Origin: Sarcodiotheca gaudichaudii
Taxonomy: Eukaryota > Rhodophyta > Florideophyceae > Gigartinales > Solieriaceae
Reading direction: 5' to 3'
DNA length: 64,000 bases
Assembly: GCA_032355985.1 (NCBI GenBank)
Contig: JAUKVZ010000001.1
Span: 744,001 to 808,000, forward strand
The position numbers were made by a program, and so were the translations under genes. Shown piece by piece: positions 17,457-26,250 of the stretch (position 1 is the stretch's first letter; every line of letters begins with the position of its first letter). The notes beneath the pieces are model-generated. The model saw only the letters and a program-made list of their open reading frames with translations. It ran no database searches and was not told where the DNA came from.

Positions 17457-18830
17457 ATGGACTACATCTCAATCACGCCCGATCAGAAGACCGCGATGCT
17501 CGAAGCCATCGGCGCAGAAAGTGTCGACGAGCTCTTCTCCCCCATCCCCGAATCCTGCCGATTCACGGGCGATCTCGATCTTCCCCCCGCGCTCGCCGAG
17601 CTCGACCTCCAGCGCGAGCTGCAGAAGCTCTCGTCGGAAAACAACGCAGCCGCAGAAGGCGCCTGCTTCATCGGCGCCGGCGCCTACGACCACTTCATCC
17701 CCGTCAAGATCGATCAACTCATCAATCGAGGCGAGTTCCTCACCGCCTACACGCCCTATCAGGCCGAAGCCTCACAAGGCTCCCTCCAGGCATTCTTCGA
17801 GTTCCAGACACAGATCGCGCGCCTCACCGGCCTCGATATCGCAAACGCCTCCCTCTATGAAGGCGCCACCGCAGTCTGTGAAGCAGTCATGCTCGCGATC
17901 AACGCGACAGGCAAGCGACGCGTCCTTGCATCGTCAACGCTTCATCCCGGTTCCATCGCCACGCTCAGAACGCATCTCGAGGATCTTCCCGCCGAGTTGA
18001 TCATCCTTCCCGCCGGCGCCGACGGCCGCATCAACCCCGCCGTCATCGCCGAGCACACCGATGCCGACACCGCCTGCGTCATCATCCCCTCACCCAATAT
18101 CTACGGCCTCATCGAAGACTGGCAGACCGCCTTCGAAGCGTTCCAGTCCGCCGCCGGAGACAAGGGCGCCACGCCCCTCAATATCGCCGTCTTCAATCCC
18201 ACGGCATGCGCGCTCCTCAAAAACCCCGGTGAATGCGGCGCCGACATCGCAGTCGGCGAAGGACAACCCCTCGGCGTCCCCCTTCAGCTCGGCGGCCCCT
18301 ATCTCGGCCTCTTCGCCGCCAAGCAGAAGTACCTTCGCAAAATGCCCGGTCGCCTCGTCGGCCAGACGGCAGACGATGAAGGCCGCCGCGCATTCTGCCT
18401 CGTCCTGCAGACCCGCGAGCAGCACATCCGCGGCGCCCGCGCCACATCAAACATCTGCACCAATCAGGGCCTCCTCGCCCTGCGCGCCACGATGTACATG
18501 ACCACCCTCGGACCGCAGGGCCTGCGCGATGTCGCCGAGCAGTGCTGGCACAAGGCGCACTATCTCGCCAAACAGATCGCCGCCCTTCCCGGCTACGAAC
18601 TCGCCTTCGATGGCGACTTCTTCCACGAGTTCGTCGTCCGCTGCCCCGTCCCGGCGCAGATGATCATCGATGCCGGCCGCAGCATGAACATCCATCCCGG
18701 TGTCGACCTGTCGAGTTCAAAGCTCGCGCGCCTCGGCGCCGACAACGAACTCCTCATCGCCGTCACCGAAAAGCGCACCCGCGCCGATCTCGATGCCCTC
18801 GTCCAGCTGCTCAAGGATGCCGCCGCCTGA
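17457..18830 (+). CDS. gcvPA: Glycine dehydrogenase (decarboxylating) subunit 1
   Basis: The N-terminal half of the split P-protein of the glycine cleavage system, which with subunit 2 decarboxylates glycine on pyridoxal phosphate and passes the aminomethyl group to lipoyl-GcvH. The 457-residue product begins with the family N-terminus (ITPDQKTAMLEAIGAESVDE) and contains IPVKIDQL-like GAGAYDHFIPV, TPYQAEASQGSLQAFFEFQT and ATSNICTNQGLLAL. Length is typical of the two-subunit form. AGGA lies 8 bases before the ATG. The downstream DUF1028 gene overlaps it by one base (TGATG), and gcvPB follows that, so the P-protein halves are in one transcript. gcvT and gcvH are not in the window. Confidence 0.95.
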   Translation: MDYISITPDQKTAMLEAIGAESVDELFSPIPESCRFTGDLDLPPALAELDLQRELQKLSSENNAAAEGACFIGAGAYDHFIPVKIDQLINRGEFLTAYTPYQAEASQGSLQAFFEFQTQIARLTGLDIANASLYEGATAVCEAVMLAINATGKRRVLASSTLHPGSIATLRTHLEDLPAELIILPAGADGRINPAVIAEHTDADTACVIIPSPNIYGLIEDWQTAFEAFQSAAGDKGATPLNIAVFNPTACALLKNPGECGADIAVGEGQPLGVPLQLGGPYLGLFAAKQKYLRKMPGRLVGQTADDEGRRAFCLVLQTREQHIRGARATSNICTNQGLLALRATMYMTTLGPQGLRDVAEQCWHKAHYLAKQIAALPGYELAFDGDFFHEFVVRCPVPAQMIIDAGRSMNIHPGVDLSSSKLARLGADNELLIAVTEKRTRADLDALVQLLKDAAA

Positions 18831-19903
18831 TGCGCCGCAGCTCGCTCATTCTGCTCGCGCTCACCGCAACACTTGCGGCAGGTTGCCACGTCGAGAAATC
18901 CTCGACCGGCTATCGCATGCAGTCGCCCATCCCCATCCCGGCGGAACTCAATCCGTTCAGACCAGTCTCGACGTATTCCATCGTCGCCCGCGACGCAGAC
19001 GGCGCCTTCGGCATCGGCGTGCAGAGTCACTGGTTCAGCGTCGGCACGGTCGTCCCCTGGGCGCAGTCCGAAGTCGGCGCCGTCGCGACCCAGAGCCTGG
19101 CCGATATCAACTACGGCCCCCTCGCCCTCCAGCTCATGGAAGGCGGCCGCACCGCCGAGCAGGCCATGCTCGCGCTGACATCAACCGATGAAGGCGAAGC
19201 ATGGCGCCAGGTCGCCATCATCGACGCCGAAGGCAATGTCGCCGCTCACACCGGCGAACTCTGCATCGGTGAGGCAGGCCACTTCACCAGAAAGCTCGCC
19301 AGCGGCGCCGTCTTCTCCTGCCAGGCAAACATGATGCACAAGCCCGGCGTCCCCGAAGCCATGGCCTACGCATTTGAAGTCGCTCAGGGTGATCTCGCAG
19401 AACGCATCCTCATCGCCCTCGAAGCCGGCCAGTCCGCCGGCGGCGACATCCGAGGCCGCCAGAGCGCATCCATCCTCACCGTCCGCGCCGAATCAACCGG
19501 ACGCCCCTGGCTCGATCGCGATGTCAATATCAACGTCGAAGACAATCCACAGCCCCTCAAAGAACTGCGCCGCCTCCTCAACCTTCATCGCGCCTACGAA
19601 CACATGAACGCCGGCGATGTCGCCATGGAGCACGAAGACGCCGAAACTGCCCTCGACGAATACGCCAGCGCCCTCCGCCTTTCCGGCGGCAGCCCAGAGA
19701 TGTCCTTCTGGACAGCCGTCTCACTCGCCAACGCCGGACGCACCGAAGACGCGATGCCCTACTTCCGCGCCGCCTTCTCCGATCCCAACCCCGAAGCCGA
19801 CTGGCGATCGCTCCTCGAGCGCCTTCCAGATTCCGATCTCTGGCAGGCCGACCCCTCCGTCATCAGACAGATCCTCAACGACATCCCCTCGTCCACGAAC
19901 TGA
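18830..19903 (+). CDS. DUF1028 family lipoprotein between gcvPA and gcvPB
   Basis: A 357-residue protein with a lipoprotein signal (LILLALTATLAAGC). The main domain (about residues 40-245) matches DUF1028, a family with an Ntn-hydrolase-like fold: STYSIVARDADGAFGIGVQSHWF, GAVATQSLADINYGPLAL, AGHFTRKLASGAVFSCQANMM and ALEAGQSAGGDIRGRQSA. The last 100 residues are TPR-like (YEHMNAGDVAMEHEDAETAL). The ATG overlaps the gcvPA stop by one base and gcvPB starts 6 bases after its stop, so it is translationally embedded within the glycine decarboxylase operon. The leading lipobox places it outside the cytoplasm, away from GcvP. Activity of the family is not established; a link to glycine metabolism is inference from context. 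Confidence 0.85.
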   Translation: MRRSSLILLALTATLAAGCHVEKSSTGYRMQSPIPIPAELNPFRPVSTYSIVARDADGAFGIGVQSHWFSVGTVVPWAQSEVGAVATQSLADINYGPLALQLMEGGRTAEQAMLALTSTDEGEAWRQVAIIDAEGNVAAHTGELCIGEAGHFTRKLASGAVFSCQANMMHKPGVPEAMAYAFEVAQGDLAERILIALEAGQSAGGDIRGRQSASILTVRAESTGRPWLDRDVNINVEDNPQPLKELRRLLNLHRAYEHMNAGDVAMEHEDAETALDEYASALRLSGGSPEMSFWTAVSLANAGRTEDAMPYFRAAFSDPNPEADWRSLLERLPDSDLWQADPSVIRQILNDIPSSTN

Positions 19904-19909
19904 CGCGCC

Positions 19910-21460
19910 ATGACCACAACGACCACATCCATCAATCCCGTGAAGATCGATATGACCACGAGCCATTCGCAGAAGCAGGCCGCGCACACGCGCAAGGAAA
20001 AGCCCACCGAGGATCTCATCTTCGAGAAGACCTCGCCCGGCGCCCGCGCTGTCGATCTTCCGCCCCTCGATGTCGACGAAACGCCCATCCCCCAGGCGCT
20101 GGCAGGCAAAACGCCGCCGCTGCCCGAGCTCGGCGCCATCCAGGTCACGCGTCACTACACCCATCTGTCCCAGCGCAACTTCTCCATCGATGGCGAGTTC
20201 TATCCACTCGGCTCCTGCACGATGAAGATCAACCCGCGCATCAATGAGTACGCCGCAGGCCTCCCCGGCTTCACCGGCGCTCATCCCATGCAGGACGACG
20301 CCGACATCCAGGGCTGCCTTCGCCTTCTCTACGAGACGCGCTACCTGCTCGAAGAAATCGCCGGACTCCCCGAAGTCTCACTCCAGCCCGCCGCCGGCGC
20401 GCACGGCGAATACACCGCACTCAAAGTCATCCGCGCCTACTTCAAGGACAAAGGCGAGCATCAGCGCAACAAAGTCCTCGCCCCAGAAAACGCGCACGGC
20501 ACCAATCCCGCCTCATGCACGTCCTGCGGCGCAAACGCCATCACCATCAAGGCGCCCGGCGGCTACACCGACATCGACGACCTCAAGCGCATCATCGAAG
20601 CCGAAGGCCCCGACACGATCATGGCCCTCATGATCACCAACCCGAACACCGCGGGCCTCTTCGATTCCAAGATCAACGAAATCGCCGACATCATTCACGA
20701 TGCCGGCGCTCTGCTCTATCTCGACGGCGCCAACATGAACGCCGTCCTCGGACGCACGCGACCCGGCGACTTCGGCGCCGACGCCATGCACTACAACACA
20801 CACAAGACCTTCTCCACGCCCCACGGCTGCGGCGGCCCCGGCGCAGGACCCATCGCCGTCCGCGATTTCCTCGCCCCCTATCTCCCCGCGCCCCAGGTCA
20901 TCAAAAAGGACAACGGCGAATACGCCCTCGATTACGACAGACCGAAGTCCATCGGCAAAGTTCGCTCCTTCGTCGGTCAGTTCGGCGTCCTCGTCCGCTG
21001 CTGGACATACATCCGAGCCTGCGGCCCCGAAGGCCTTCGCAACATCGCCGAGACGTCAGTCTTGAACGCCAACTACCTCGCCGCGCGACTCGCCGACCGC
21101 TTCGAAATGCCCTTCTTCGATCCGTCGCAGGGCAAGTACGCCGCGCACGAGTTCGTCACCGTCCCGCGCCGCCTGCTCGATATGGGCGTCACGCTCAACG
21201 ACATCGCCAAGCGCCTCATCGACTACGACGTCCATCCCCCCACCATGCACTGGCCGGTCCGCGACTGCCTCATGGTCGAGCCCACTGAGACCGAGGATCT
21301 CGACACGCTCAACCACTTCGTCGATGTCATGCACACCATCGCCGACGAGATCGAGTCCGATCCCGACAAGCTCAAGAATGCGCCCGACAGCGCCGAGGTG
21401 CATCGCCTCGACATCGTCGCCGCAGATCGCAAGCCAATCACCGTCCACCCGCTCGACTAA
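19910..21460 (+). CDS. gcvPB: Glycine dehydrogenase (decarboxylating) subunit 2
   Basis: The C-terminal half of the split P-protein, which carries the pyridoxal-phosphate lysine. The 516-residue product has the family stretches FYPLGSCTMKINPRINE, LQPAAGAHGEYTALKVIRAY, NPNTAGLFDSKINEIADI, GANMNAVLG, and NTHKTFSTPHGCGGPGAGP with the Schiff-base Lys at about residue 299. The N-terminal 35 residues before the conserved TEDLIFEKTSPGAR are unusually long, so the ATG at 19952 (giving MTTSHS) is an alternative start. It completes the operon gcvPA-DUF1028-gcvPB. Confident call. Confidence 0.95.
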   Translation: MTTTTTSINPVKIDMTTSHSQKQAAHTRKEKPTEDLIFEKTSPGARAVDLPPLDVDETPIPQALAGKTPPLPELGAIQVTRHYTHLSQRNFSIDGEFYPLGSCTMKINPRINEYAAGLPGFTGAHPMQDDADIQGCLRLLYETRYLLEEIAGLPEVSLQPAAGAHGEYTALKVIRAYFKDKGEHQRNKVLAPENAHGTNPASCTSCGANAITIKAPGGYTDIDDLKRIIEAEGPDTIMALMITNPNTAGLFDSKINEIADIIHDAGALLYLDGANMNAVLGRTRPGDFGADAMHYNTHKTFSTPHGCGGPGAGPIAVRDFLAPYLPAPQVIKKDNGEYALDYDRPKSIGKVRSFVGQFGVLVRCWTYIRACGPEGLRNIAETSVLNANYLAARLADRFEMPFFDPSQGKYAAHEFVTVPRRLLDMGVTLNDIAKRLIDYDVHPPTMHWPVRDCLMVEPTETEDLDTLNHFVDVMHTIADEIESDPDKLKNAPDSAEVHRLDIVAADRKPITVHPLD

Positions 21461-21474
21461 GAGCGCGCAGCGAT

Positions 21475-21499
21475 AGACGCCCGCTTCGCGGCTACGTCT
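21475..21499. terminator. Weak inverted repeat between convergent gcvPB and csrA
   Basis: AGACG and CGTCT flank an inner CCGC/GCGG pair, forming a possible bidirectional hairpin in the short space between convergent stops. There is no clear T tract, so it is only a candidate. Confidence 0.25.
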
Positions 21500-21532
21500 G
21501 TACACATACAGACTCAGTTCACTGTGGTGTGG

Positions 21533-21751
21533 TCAGCCGCTGACCGCCGGCTTGATCTCGCCGACGACGTGCGGACGCTGCTCGAGGATCTGCTCCGCGA
21601 CCTCGCGCCGATGCACTGCGACCTCTCTCGGAAACTCGAACGCAAGACGAACTCGATCGCCTTTGATTCCGGCGACGCGCACAACGCCGATCGGATCGCT
21701 CGGATCACCGATGACCACCTCTTCACCCTCGCGTCGAGTGATCACCAACAT
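21533..21751 (-). CDS. csrA: Carbon storage regulator CsrA
   Basis: CsrA is a dimeric RNA-binding protein that blocks ribosome-binding sites carrying GGA motifs and controls carbon flux and motility. The 72-residue protein starts MLVITRREGEEVVIGD and keeps the RNA-contact strand GVVRVAGIKGDRVRLAFEFP and the C-terminal helix VHRREVAEQI. Start certain: AGGAGG (21759-21764) lies 7 bases before the ATG; the open frame extends 18 codons further upstream. Asp/Ile substitutions in the first strand (IGDPSDP...) lengthen the loop slightly. No flagellar or fliW gene is adjacent, unlike the arrangement in many bacteria. Confidence 0.95.
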   Translation of the reverse strand: MLVITRREGEEVVIGDPSDPIGVVRVAGIKGDRVRLAFEFPREVAVHRREVAEQILEQRPHVVGEIKPAVSG

Positions 21752-21910
21752 GTGCGGACCTCCTGTCCTGACAGCACTTATGCGCCGTCGTGCCCACCAG
21801 CACAAACCCTAACACGGCGCAACCTCGGACACGAGAAAATTCCGGTCAACCCCTCGACCGATCTCTCAACATCTCACTTCGCGCCAACCGAAAATCGCCG
21901 CCGATGGCTC

Positions 21911-22183
21911 CTACGCCACCGCCTCTACACAAGCGACCTCCGGAATATTCTCTTTCAGATTCTGTTCAATCGCGATCCGAAGCGTCATCGAACTCGAAGG
22001 ACATCCCACACAAGCGCCGTGCAGACGAATCCGCACCACGCCCCCTTCAGTCACTTCCACAAGCTCGATGTCTCCGCCATCCCGCTGGATCGACGGCCGA
22101 ATCATGTCCAGAATCTGGGCAATACGCTCGGGAACGCTCCCCGCTCCCGCTTCGCCTTCCTGGCTTGTTTCACTCGTTGCCAT
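21911..22183 (-). CDS. NifU-like Fe-S cluster scaffold (C-terminal NifU domain)
   Basis: A stand-alone NifU C-terminal domain (NfuA-like) of 90 residues that can carry and deliver a [4Fe-4S] cluster. The signature is DMIRPSIQRDGGDIELV followed by HGACVGCPSSSMTLR with the cluster cysteines Cys58 and Cys61, then IEQNLKENIPEV. Start chosen at the ATG giving MATSETS because the conserved domain begins soon after; the frame is open 30 codons upstream. A pale Glu/Gly-rich N-terminus precedes the domain. It is divergent from the lipoprotein gene at 22256, with only 72 bases between starts. Recipient proteins could include QueG, NuoB and aconitase encoded in this window, but that is only inference. 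Confidence 0.9.
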   Translation of the reverse strand: MATSETSQEGEAGAGSVPERIAQILDMIRPSIQRDGGDIELVEVTEGGVVRIRLHGACVGCPSSSMTLRIAIEQNLKENIPEVACVEAVA

Positions 22184-22255
22184 CCGTTCATAGTAGGAGC
22201 GATCGGCCGCCCCGGACAACTCCCGACCCGAGGCGCCGCGGCGTACACTTCGCCC

Positions 22256-23746
22256 ATGCAATCCAAACTGCATCGCATCGCCCTCGGCGTCGCCCTGATC
22301 GCCGCTTCCCTCGCCCTGCCCGCCTGCTCCGGTGGAGGCGCCGCCGCCGCAACCAGGGATCCCCTCCTTCGCGCCGCCGAAGACGGCCTTCCCGCCTCAC
22401 AGCGCAAGGAAGCCGTCGAGCAGGCCTACATCCAATACGAAGCCGGCGACCTCAGCGAGATCCTCTTCATCAAGTCCATGAAGTCCCTCGCCTGGAAGTT
22501 CTCCGCCCCATCCGAGGTGCGAAACGCCGCCATCGACAATCTCGCAGCAGTCAACCCCGAGGACACGGCCAACATGTGCCGCCTCATCATCCAGTCCGAA
22601 ACCAACTGGGAAGTCCTCACCCACATCTGCAATCTCATCGCCGAAAACGACTGGACCTCCGCGACATCCGGCCTCGTCCGCAGCTGGTCCCGCCCCGTCA
22701 GTGATCCCCCCGACGATCAGCGCCCCGAGCGCAAAGCCATCGTCGCCCTCTATCCCGATACACCCGTCGAGCAAGTCATCTTCGAAGTCTTCGCCACCCC
22801 CATCGATGACGATCCCCTCTTCGGCGAAAAGACCCGCCGCGATGCATGGGCGCTGCTCATGCGCATCGATCCCGAAGGCCACAACGTCCAGGCGCTCCTC
22901 GCCGAAGATCAGTCCGACACCGACGATCAACTCCTCGTCAATCTCAAAGCCGTCGCGACCGACTTCCGCTGCATCCCGCTCAACGCCGAACAGCTCACAT
23001 GGGTCGAGCGCATGCGCGAGCCGCAACACGCGCAGTTCTGGGCCGAAGCGACTGACGCCATCGCAAACCTGAAACCCTGGCAGCAGCAGAACCTGCAGCT
23101 TCGCCACGCCGCCGTCATCCGATGGTTCGCCATCAACATGCCCGAGTACCTCGAGCTTTCCAAAGGCGAACTCGTCTCCAAAGTCGAGCTGCGCCTCGAA
23201 CATCGCAAGCACTATCCGCGCACCGCCGGATTCTCCGATCCCGACGCCGGACTCATGGATCGCGTCTCCTTCTGGCAGGATCGCATGATCTGGGCCGACC
23301 TTCTCGCCGTGCTTCTTGCCGACTTCGCCACGCAGGAGCCCGCAGTCATTCAGAACATGTTCGCCCAGGCTCACGCCGACTTCCTCGATAAGACAACCGA
23401 ATATGGCGGCGTTCTTCAGTGCTGGAACCTCGGCGAAAAGAGCCCCCCCTACGACGCCGAGTCCTACGAACCCCGCCCGACCCAGCGCTTCGGCGACAAC
23501 AGATTCGTCGCCTCAACCGAACTGCTCGAAGCAAGCGCTTGCGCGCCCTTCCACTATCACTTCCACGCCCAGCGATACACCAACCGCGACTACGCAGGCC
23601 CCGGCCCCGGCGATCTGGACTACGCAAAACGCTACGGCCGCTTCTGCATCGTCCTCACCTACATCAATCGCAACACGCTCAATGTCGACTTCTACGACCC
23701 AATCGCCATCCGCATCGACATCGGCGACATCGAAACCGGCGACTGA
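22256..23746 (+). CDS. Lipoprotein of unknown function
   Basis: A 496-residue protein with a lipoprotein signal peptide (LGVALIAASLALPAC) and no recognised domain. The first half is helical with ARM/HEAT-like character (EVRNAAIDNLAAVNPEDTANM, a checkable resemblance only). The C-terminal part is richer in aromatic residues, ending in beta-like NTLNVDFYDPIAIRIDIGD. ATG at 22256 is chosen over the much longer open frame because the signal peptide starts there. There is no ribosome-binding site; instead TACACT (22244-22249), a -10-like box, lies 6 bases before the ATG, suggesting a leaderless transcript. It is followed after 34 bases by the M48 peptidase gene and may share a transcript. Confidence 0.7.
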   Translation: MQSKLHRIALGVALIAASLALPACSGGGAAAATRDPLLRAAEDGLPASQRKEAVEQAYIQYEAGDLSEILFIKSMKSLAWKFSAPSEVRNAAIDNLAAVNPEDTANMCRLIIQSETNWEVLTHICNLIAENDWTSATSGLVRSWSRPVSDPPDDQRPERKAIVALYPDTPVEQVIFEVFATPIDDDPLFGEKTRRDAWALLMRIDPEGHNVQALLAEDQSDTDDQLLVNLKAVATDFRCIPLNAEQLTWVERMREPQHAQFWAEATDAIANLKPWQQQNLQLRHAAVIRWFAINMPEYLELSKGELVSKVELRLEHRKHYPRTAGFSDPDAGLMDRVSFWQDRMIWADLLAVLLADFATQEPAVIQNMFAQAHADFLDKTTEYGGVLQCWNLGEKSPPYDAESYEPRPTQRFGDNRFVASTELLEASACAPFHYHFHAQRYTNRDYAGPGPGDLDYAKRYGRFCIVLTYINRNTLNVDFYDPIAIRIDIGDIETGD

Positions 23747-23780
23747 TCATGACTGAGCCCGACACGCGCGCCGGAAACCG

Positions 23781-25280
23781 ATGATCCACGTCATCATCAT
23801 CCTGATCGTTCTGATGATCTACCTGCGCGACTCCGGCGTCGAGCTCGTCACCCAATTCCCGCTCTCCCCTCCTGCGACCATCGGCGCCACGCTCGGCGCA
23901 TTCGCCGCGCTCATCATCTGGACGCACGTCACGCTCACACTCCTCGCCCGTGGCCGCAAAGGCCATCTCACAACGCCAATCGTCCTGCTCTCCGATCGCG
24001 TGCTCCTCGCCTCCCGCGCGCTCGTCGCCACGCTTCAAGCCGTCGCCATCTTCGCGCTCGGCTTCCTCGACGCCATCCGCTCCGAAATCGGCAGCACCGT
24101 CTTCGTCGACGAACTTCTCAGCATCCTTCCCGCCCTCATCGCCCTCGCCTGCGGCTGGATCTCCTACTACCCCCTCGAACGCCGCCTGCGCGAAATGGTC
24201 CAGCTTCGCGCCATCGAACAAGGCGACCACATCTACCCCGTCCCCACACGCATGCAGTTCGTGATGGACAACATCCGCCATCACATGCTCATCATCCTCG
24301 TCCCCATCGCACTCATCCTCATGTGGAGCGAAGGGCTTGCCGTCCTCTTTGCCGCGCTCGCAGATAGAGGCGCCATCGCGACTGACAGCGCCGCCACGGA
24401 GTCCGCCTTCTTCTTCGCAAACATCCTCGGCGTCATCGCCATCTTCATCCTCACGCCTGTGCTCATCGCACACGTCTGGAGCACCATCCCCCTTCCCGCA
24501 AGCGCCCTGCGCGATCGCCTCATCGATCTGTGCAAAGCACAGGGCGTCCGCTGCCGCAGAATCCTCGTCTGGCGCACGCACGGCCTCATGATCAACGGCG
24601 CCGTCATGGGCCTCCTCGGACGCTTCCGCTTCATCCTCCTCACCGACGCCCTGCTCGATTCACTTCCCGACGATCAGATCGAAGCCGTCATGGCGCACGA
24701 AGTCGGCCACGTCCGACGCCATCATCTGCCCTGGCTCATGCTCTCCCTCATCACGGCGCTCTCCCTCGCCTACTTCCTCGTCGCCGCGCTCTCCGACCTC
24801 CTCATCGCCAATGGCGCCAGCGAAGCCGCCACCGGCGCCATCGATCTTCTCGCCTTCTCCATCGCCACACTCGCCGGACTCATCACCTTCGGATTCATCA
24901 GCCGCCTCTTCGAAAAACAGGCCGACGCCTTCGCCGCCCAGCATCTCTCCGGCATGACCAAAGCCAACAAAGGCGCAAACATGACCGTCACGCCCGAAGG
25001 CGCGCTCGCCATGATTCACGCCCTCGAAGCAGTCGCCCGACTCAACCGCATCCCCAAGCGCCGCTTCACCTGGCGCCACGGCAGCATCAGCCGCCGCCAG
25101 AACGCGCTCGCTCGCGCCATCAACAAACCCATCGATGCCCTTCCCGTCGACAAAAAGGTCAAACGCGTCAAGCTGGCCTGCCTCCTCGCCATCGTCCTGT
25201 CCGTCATCTTTGGTTGGCTCGACACCGAACCCGCAGAGTCCTCCGTGCTGATCTCCTTCCCCGTCGCCAGCGCCCAATGA
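23781..25280 (+). CDS. M48 family integral-membrane metallopeptidase
   Basis: A 499-residue zinc peptidase of the M48 family (HtpX/Ste24 relatives). The catalytic HEVGH lies at about residue 305 (AVMAHEVGHVRRHH) and the third ligand glutamate is in FEKQADAFAAQH. Multiple hydrophobic segments flank it: an N-terminal one (HVIIILIVLMIYL), several around 20-65, 80-130 and 170-240, and two after the active site. Such enzymes cut misfolded or specific membrane proteins on the cytoplasmic side. The stop overlaps the dapF start (ATGA), so the two are coupled. A final hydrophobic helix precedes a short tail. The physiological substrate is unknown. Confidence 0.88.
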   Translation: MIHVIIILIVLMIYLRDSGVELVTQFPLSPPATIGATLGAFAALIIWTHVTLTLLARGRKGHLTTPIVLLSDRVLLASRALVATLQAVAIFALGFLDAIRSEIGSTVFVDELLSILPALIALACGWISYYPLERRLREMVQLRAIEQGDHIYPVPTRMQFVMDNIRHHMLIILVPIALILMWSEGLAVLFAALADRGAIATDSAATESAFFFANILGVIAIFILTPVLIAHVWSTIPLPASALRDRLIDLCKAQGVRCRRILVWRTHGLMINGAVMGLLGRFRFILLTDALLDSLPDDQIEAVMAHEVGHVRRHHLPWLMLSLITALSLAYFLVAALSDLLIANGASEAATGAIDLLAFSIATLAGLITFGFISRLFEKQADAFAAQHLSGMTKANKGANMTVTPEGALAMIHALEAVARLNRIPKRRFTWRHGSISRRQNALARAINKPIDALPVDKKVKRVKLACLLAIVLSVIFGWLDTEPAESSVLISFPVASAQ

Positions 25281-26146
25281 ATCCCATCCGCTTCACCAAG
25301 ATGCATGGCCTCGAGAATGACTACATCTTTCTCGACGCCTTCGCCCAACCCGAACTCGTCGAGCAACTGCTCACGCCCGACGACGTCATCGCCATCTGTA
25401 ACCGCCGAACCGGCCCTGGCGCCGATGGCGTCATTCTTCTCTTCCCGGCAGAAGATCCCCGCGCCGGCGCCGCCATGCGCATCATCAACGCCGACGGCGC
25501 CGAAGCCGAGATGTGCGGCAACGGCGCGCGCTGCGCCGTCAAACTCCTCATCGAACGCCAGCACGTCGACACCAACGACTTCCTACTCCAGACCGCCGCC
25601 GGCCTCCTCGAAGTCACACTCGACGCCCAGTCCGATCTCGTCACCATCAACATGGGCCCGCCCGCGCTCGCGCTCGAAGCAGTGCCCGTCGACGCTTCAG
25701 CGCTTGAGACGCCCCCGGAACAACTCCCCTCAGGCGCCTGGCGCATCACCGTCGGCCCCTATCCCGGCGTCCCCGTCTCCACGGGCAACCCCCACTTCGT
25801 CATCCCCTGGCCCGAACCGCTGGCGCAGGTGCGCCTCGCCGACTTCGCAGCATCCATCCAGATCGCCCCCGCATTCCCCCAGCGCGCCAACATCCACATC
25901 CTCCATCCCACAGCGCAGGACGCCGCACAGCTTCGCTCCTATGAACGCGGCGTCGGCGAAACCCGCGCCTGCGGCACCGGCGCATGCGCCGCCCTCGTCG
26001 CCGGCGCATCCCTCGGCATGCTTGCACGCAATGCCACCATCTCCATGCCCGGAGGCGACCTGCGCATCAACTGGTCCGAAGCCGATGGCGCCATCCGCCA
26101 GACCGGCCCCGCTGAATACGCCTTCGCCGGCCTCTGGCCCCTCTAA
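25277..26146 (+). CDS. dapF: Diaminopimelate epimerase
   Basis: DapF converts LL- to meso-diaminopimelate for lysine and peptidoglycan synthesis. The 289-residue enzyme shows MNPIRFTKMHGLENDY at the start (FxKMHGxGND family motif, here with Leu-Glu), RTGPGADGVIL, and the two catalytic cysteines: Cys80 in AEMCGNGARC and Cys232 in RACGTGACAAL. Both halves of the pseudo-symmetric fold are complete. The ATG overlaps the M48 peptidase stop by four bases. Presence of dapF fits a peptidoglycan-bearing cell wall, now accepted for Planctomycetota. Confidence 0.95.
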   Translation: MNPIRFTKMHGLENDYIFLDAFAQPELVEQLLTPDDVIAICNRRTGPGADGVILLFPAEDPRAGAAMRIINADGAEAEMCGNGARCAVKLLIERQHVDTNDFLLQTAAGLLEVTLDAQSDLVTINMGPPALALEAVPVDASALETPPEQLPSGAWRITVGPYPGVPVSTGNPHFVIPWPEPLAQVRLADFAASIQIAPAFPQRANIHILHPTAQDAAQLRSYERGVGETRACGTGACAALVAGASLGMLARNATISMPGGDLRINWSEADGAIRQTGPAEYAFAGLWPL

Positions 26147-26250
26147 AGTGCGACCCTTCGCCCCATTGCCCGGCCCCGCCCAGTCATTACCATGACCCCC
26201 CGCGCGCCCGCCGGCGCGCGTCGCACACACTCACTTCAGGAACACTCCAA

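Noticed and set aside
26147-26250. Possible small gene or RNA before the SucC-like gene
   Set aside because: The 104-base gap holds only scattered C-runs and the AGGA of the next gene; no reading frame or hairpin stands out.
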